From positions 1 to 8,027 of the forward strand of contig SMVT01000119.1 in NCBI GenBank assembly GCA_004357365.1: DNA of 8,027 nucleotides, read 5' to 3'. Shown in pieces: positions 5,521 through 8,027 of this stretch; position 1 is the stretch's first letter, and the number at the start of each line of letters is the position of its first letter. Origin of the DNA: Nitrospina sp. (GTDB lineage: Bacteria > Nitrospinota > Nitrospinia > Nitrospinales > Nitrospinaceae). A program made the translations under genes and the position numbers. The notes under the pieces are model-generated. The model worked only from the letters and a program-made list of their open reading frames with translations. It had not been told where the DNA came from and did no database searches.

Positions 5521-6263
5521 CCGAACCCAAACCTTCGCCGTATTCCGGCCCGGCCCTTCAAGTGCAAGGCCTCCGAAAGGATTTCGGCCACTTGGAAGCG
5601 TTGCGCGGGATTGATTTCGAGTTGAAGAGGGGCGAGTTTCTCAGCCTGTTCGGTCCCAACGGCGCGGGCAAGACGACGCTGATCCGCATCCTGTCGGCGT
5701 TGACCCGCCCTTCGTCCGGCACCGCGCGGGTGGCGGGCTATGATGTGACGGAAACCGATCCGGAGATGCGGCGCGAGATCGGGGTGATTGCCCACGACAG
5801 TTTTTTGTACGCCGACTTGTCGTCGCTCGAGAACATCCGGTTTTACGCCGCTCTGTACGGCATCGAGGGTGCGGAGGAGAGGGCCGTCGAGGTGATCGAC
5901 GAGGTCGGACTGAAATCGAGAATGCACGACCGCGTACGGACCTTCAGCCGGGGGATGTTGCAGAGATTGTCCATCGCCCGGGCGATCGTGCACAATCCGT
6001 CGATCCTGTTTCTGGACGAACCCTATACCGGATTGGACCAGCATGCGTCGGAAATTCTCAAGGAGCAACTGCAGGCCCTGCATACTGAGCGGCGCACCAT
6101 TTTGATGACCACGCATGACTTTACCCGCGGGCTGGAAATGTGCGACCGGGTGGCGATCATGGTGCGGGGCAAACTGGCCCTGTGGCAGACGGTGGATCAC
6201 ATCGATCCCGCCGGGTTCGAGAAGCTGTACCTCGAAAAAGTCGAACAGGCAGGGAGGGGTTGA
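5517..6263 (+). CDS. ccmA: Haem exporter ABC ATPase CcmA
   Basis: CcmA is the cytoplasmic ATPase of the CcmAB complex; ATP hydrolysis releases holo-CcmE from CcmC/CcmD so the chaperone can move to CcmF. The product is 248 residues, slightly longer than the classical form of about 205-220. It has Walker A GPNGAGKTT at 46-54. Walker B ILFLDEP at 163-169 is followed by a D-loop YTGLD, and the switch histidine is H200 (MTTHDF). The signature loop is FSRGMLQR (143-150) instead of LSGGQ, keeping the Gly and Gln. The Q-loop position reads VIAHDSFLY, with no Gln. These departures, and the preference for CcmA over a generic ABC-2 ATPase, rest on its position directly before ccmB. The ATG at 5517 lacks a Shine-Dalgarno sequence and overlaps the stop of a mini-ORF. 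It ends 1 nt before ccmB. Confidence 0.93.
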   Translation: MTEPKPSPYSGPALQVQGLRKDFGHLEALRGIDFELKRGEFLSLFGPNGAGKTTLIRILSALTRPSSGTARVAGYDVTETDPEMRREIGVIAHDSFLYADLSSLENIRFYAALYGIEGAEERAVEVIDEVGLKSRMHDRVRTFSRGMLQRLSIARAIVHNPSILFLDEPYTGLDQHASEILKEQLQALHTERRTILMTTHDFTRGLEMCDRVAIMVRGKLALWQTVDHIDPAGFEKLYLEKVEQAGRG

Positions 6264-6264
6264 G

Positions 6265-6945
6265 ATGAGCGGTTATCTGAGACAGGTAAAGGCGATCATC
6301 TGGAAGGACTTCATCACCGAGCTCAAAACCCGCGAGCTGTTCAGTTCCATGTTCGTGTTTGCGTTGCTGGTGATGCTGATCTTCATCTTTTCCATCAACC
6401 TGAGCCTGGTGAAAGCCAATCAGGTGGGACCGGGAGTGTTGTGGGTGGCCATTTTGTTTGCCGGCACGCTGGGGCTCAACCGGTCGTTCGCGCTGGAAAA
6501 GGAAAACGGCTGTTTGCAGGGGCTGATGCTGGCGCCGGTGGACCGCTCGGCCATCTTCTTCGGAAAAATGCTGAGCAACCTGATCTTTCTGTCGATCATG
6601 GAGGCGTTCCTTCTGCCGGTGTTCATGATATTTTTTAATGTGGAGGTCTGGTCTCATCTGGGACCGCTGGTGGCGGTCCTCTTGATGGGAACAATCGGTT
6701 TCAGCGCGCTGGGGACGCTGTTGTCTTCCCTGTCGTCCAATTTGAAAACCCGGGAGATCATGCTTCCCATCCTGCTGTATCCGCTGATGGTGCCGGTGGT
6801 CATCGCGGCCGTCCGGTTGACCGGGCAGATTCTGGATGGAAAATCCCTCGCGGATATGATGAACTGGGTGGGATTGATCCTGTGTTTCGACATTATCTAT
6901 ATCGGTGTCTCCATTATGACGATCGATCATATTTTAGAGGAGTGA
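6265..6945 (+). CDS. ccmB: Haem exporter membrane subunit CcmB
   Basis: CcmB is the membrane partner of CcmA. The product is 226 residues, the family's usual size, with six hydrophobic segments at about 27-48, 57-72, 103-125, 132-155, 166-186 and 201-219. Between helices 2 and 3 is the conserved cytoplasmic stretch with FALEKENG (75-82), LMLAP (87-91) and R94; the E-rich start and LxLxPxxR end are the CcmB family signature. The start at 6265 has a strong GGGAGGGG upstream and follows the ccmA stop by 1 nt. A longer upstream frame merely overlaps ccmA. It ends 4 nt before ccmD. Confidence 0.96.
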   Translation: MSGYLRQVKAIIWKDFITELKTRELFSSMFVFALLVMLIFIFSINLSLVKANQVGPGVLWVAILFAGTLGLNRSFALEKENGCLQGLMLAPVDRSAIFFGKMLSNLIFLSIMEAFLLPVFMIFFNVEVWSHLGPLVAVLLMGTIGFSALGTLLSSLSSNLKTREIMLPILLYPLMVPVVIAAVRLTGQILDGKSLADMMNWVGLILCFDIIYIGVSIMTIDHILEE

Positions 6946-6949
6946 TTTG

Positions 6950-7102
6950 ATGGACAACCTGGGGTATTTATTCGCGGTCAATGTGTTCGTCTGGGGCGGG
7001 ATTTTCGGGTACGTGTTTTACCTGATCCGGCGAAGCCACTCCCTTAAAAAGGATCTGGACCTGCTCAAGGAAACCCTCAAAAAGGATGCGGACCATGAGT
7101 GA
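6950..7102 (+). CDS. ccmD: CcmD-like small membrane protein
   Basis: This is a 50-codon gene too short for routine ORF calling. It starts MDNLGYLFAVNVFVWGG and has one membrane helix at about 7-26, with the aromatic FVWGGIFGYVFYL matching the YVWxAYG pattern of CcmD. A charged tail follows with leucines at 32, 36, 39 and 43 in heptad spacing. CcmD is a small membrane protein that helps CcmA/B/C release holo-CcmE. Support: a strong AGAGGAG 7 nt before the ATG, placement between ccmB and ccmC as in known operons, and an 8-nt overlap with the ccmC start. Confidence 0.88.
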   Translation: MDNLGYLFAVNVFVWGGIFGYVFYLIRRSHSLKKDLDLLKETLKKDADHE

Positions 7103-7805
7103 CGCGTCTCAGGAAACGGACAGCCCCGGTTACGGCTTGTTGGGGCTGGCGGGGGCGGGCGTTCTGGCCGCCCTGGTGGCGATCTTCATCTATGTGCCGA
7201 CGGAAAAAACCGAAGGGGTGGTCCAGCGCATCATGTATTTCCACGTGCCATCGGCGTGGATCGCGTTCTTTGCGTTTTTCATAGTTTTCCTGTGCAGTAT
7301 TCTGTTTCTCTGGAAGAAAGAGCGCGAATGGGACATTTACGCTCATGCCTCGGCGGAAGTCGGTATCCTGTTCTGCACCCTGGTGCTGATCACCGGTCCC
7401 TTGTGGGCGAAACCGATCTGGGGTGTCTGGTGGGTGTGGGATGCGCGGCTGACGTCCACCCTCGTACTGTGGCTGATTTATGTGGCTTACCTGATGCTCC
7501 GCGCGCAGAGCGAACCCGGCTCCACCGGCGCCAGATATGCTGCCGTGATAGGAATCGTCGGTTTTCTCGACATACCCTTGATCCACTTTTCGGTGCTCTG
7601 GTGGCGTACGTTTCACCCGGATCCGAAATTCATCACTTCTCAGGGCCTGGGCGCCGGCAATGACCTGTCGATGAATATTACTTTGATGATTGCCCTGGGA
7701 GCGTTCACCTTGTTGTATTTTTTGTTGATGAGTCTCAGGGTGCAACTCGAACGGATGAAAGATGAAATCGACCGTATCAAAAAAGAGCGGCTTTACTCTC
7801 ATTAA
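7095..7805 (+). CDS. ccmC: Haem handling protein CcmC
   Basis: CcmC is the membrane protein that attaches haem to CcmE in the periplasm. The product is 236 residues with about six membrane helices. The WWD domain reads WGVWWVWDARLT at 109-120. Candidate axial histidines are H50 in MYFHVPSAW and H174 in SVLWWRTFHP, matching the two conserved CcmC histidines. The C-terminal tail after the last helix has hydrophobic residues at 211, 214, 218, 221, 225 and 228, a short heptad-type helix. The start at 7095 is preferred because AAGGA lies 8 nt upstream; the in-frame ATG at 7086 sits directly against that element. Its 3' end overlaps the next gene by 44 nt. Confidence 0.97.
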   Translation: MSDASQETDSPGYGLLGLAGAGVLAALVAIFIYVPTEKTEGVVQRIMYFHVPSAWIAFFAFFIVFLCSILFLWKKEREWDIYAHASAEVGILFCTLVLITGPLWAKPIWGVWWVWDARLTSTLVLWLIYVAYLMLRAQSEPGSTGARYAAVIGIVGFLDIPLIHFSVLWWRTFHPDPKFITSQGLGAGNDLSMNITLMIALGAFTLLYFLLMSLRVQLERMKDEIDRIKKERLYSH

Positions 7806-8027
7806 AAAGTACGCCGCGATTTATGCGTTGTTGTTTGTCGCCGCGATCCTGATCATGGTGGATCATTATTATGAAACCCCCCTGACCCTGGCGGATGTGA
7901 AGGGACTGTCCGGCGTGGATGTCGAAAAATCCGAGGTGGGGTTCAAGGCGCCGGGGTTCACCGCGCGCAACCTGAAAGGCCAGCGCGTCCAGCTGGCGGA
8001 CTACCGGGGCCGGGTGGGCCTGCTCAA
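7762..8027 (+). CDS. TlpA/ResA-type thioredoxin-fold protein, likely CcmG role (partial)
   Basis: The frame opens at ATG 7762 and runs off the right edge; 88 codons are visible. It begins MKSTVSKKSGFTLIKKYAA, followed by one membrane helix at about 18-33 (AAIYALLFVAAILIMV). A periplasmic part starts VGFKAPGFTARNLKGQRVQL and then ADYRGRVGLL. The pattern 'VGxxAPxFxxxxLxGxxVxLxDyRGkvxLl' is the start of the TlpA/ResA/CcmG fold, just before the expected WxxWC active site, which lies outside the window. Such proteins keep apocytochrome CxxCH cysteines reduced, which fits its place directly after ccmC. The start gives a complete signal anchor; it overlaps ccmC by 44 nt in another frame. The next Met (7855) would remove most of the anchor. 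Confidence 0.87.
   Translation, partial: MKSTVSKKSGFTLIKKYAAIYALLFVAAILIMVDHYYETPLTLADVKGLSGVDVEKSEVGFKAPGFTARNLKGQRVQLADYRGRVGLL

Noticed and set aside
4962..6200. 412-codon open frame on the minus strand opposite ccmH, the CcmI-like gene and ccmA
   Set aside because: It lies opposite well-supported ccm genes and its His/Arg/Gln-rich product matches no family; it is an antisense shadow of GC-rich codons.
7077..7802. 241-codon minus-strand frame opposite ccmC
   Set aside because: Exactly mirrors ccmC, and its product is a low-information His/Gln/Arg-rich sequence.

Overview
The window holds two divergently transcribed gene clusters back to back. On the minus strand (1-1573, running leftwards) is the start of a division and cell-wall (dcw) cluster: mraZ, rsmH and an ftsL-like gene cut by the window edge. 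On the plus strand (2052 to the right edge) is a nearly complete cytochrome c maturation (System I, Ccm) operon in the order ccmE-ccmF-ccmH-ccmI-like-ccmA-ccmB-ccmD-ccmC, followed by a thioredoxin-fold gene (TlpA/CcmG-like) cut by the right edge. The DNA is moderately GC-rich. Genes are tightly packed: most junctions are 1-36 nt gaps or short overlaps, so the Ccm genes look like one transcription unit.

The organism is a Gram-negative-type bacterium with periplasmic c-type cytochromes. Three features point away from the classical gamma/alphaproteobacterial Ccm and towards the 'deltaproteobacterial' and Nitrospinota-like lineages: the E-F-H-A-B-D-C gene order, the CxxxY-type CcmE, and a CcmH with five cysteines. 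That placement is an inference from gene features, not a phylogeny.

The roughly 480-nt divergent region (1574-2051) is the main regulatory stretch. It holds a sigma70-like promoter for mraZ on the minus strand, and beside it three GTGT-cored repeats with an exact 10-bp period, which look like MraZ autoregulatory boxes. A mosaic of palindromic interspersed repeats fills about 1681-1903. An extended -10 promoter facing ccmE lies at 1952-1981.

The Ccm proteins cooperate as follows. CcmA/B with CcmC and CcmD load haem onto CcmE and release holo-CcmE. CcmF (with CcmH and the CcmI-like protein) ligates the haem to apocytochrome CxxCH motifs. The thioredoxin-like protein and CcmH are expected to handle apocytochrome thiols. 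The most notable observation is that a cysteine-type (System I*) CcmE sits in the same operon as a multi-cysteine CcmH, although System I* was originally described as lacking CcmH. I found no evidence for a wholly new system, RNA genes, CRISPR arrays or insertion sequences.
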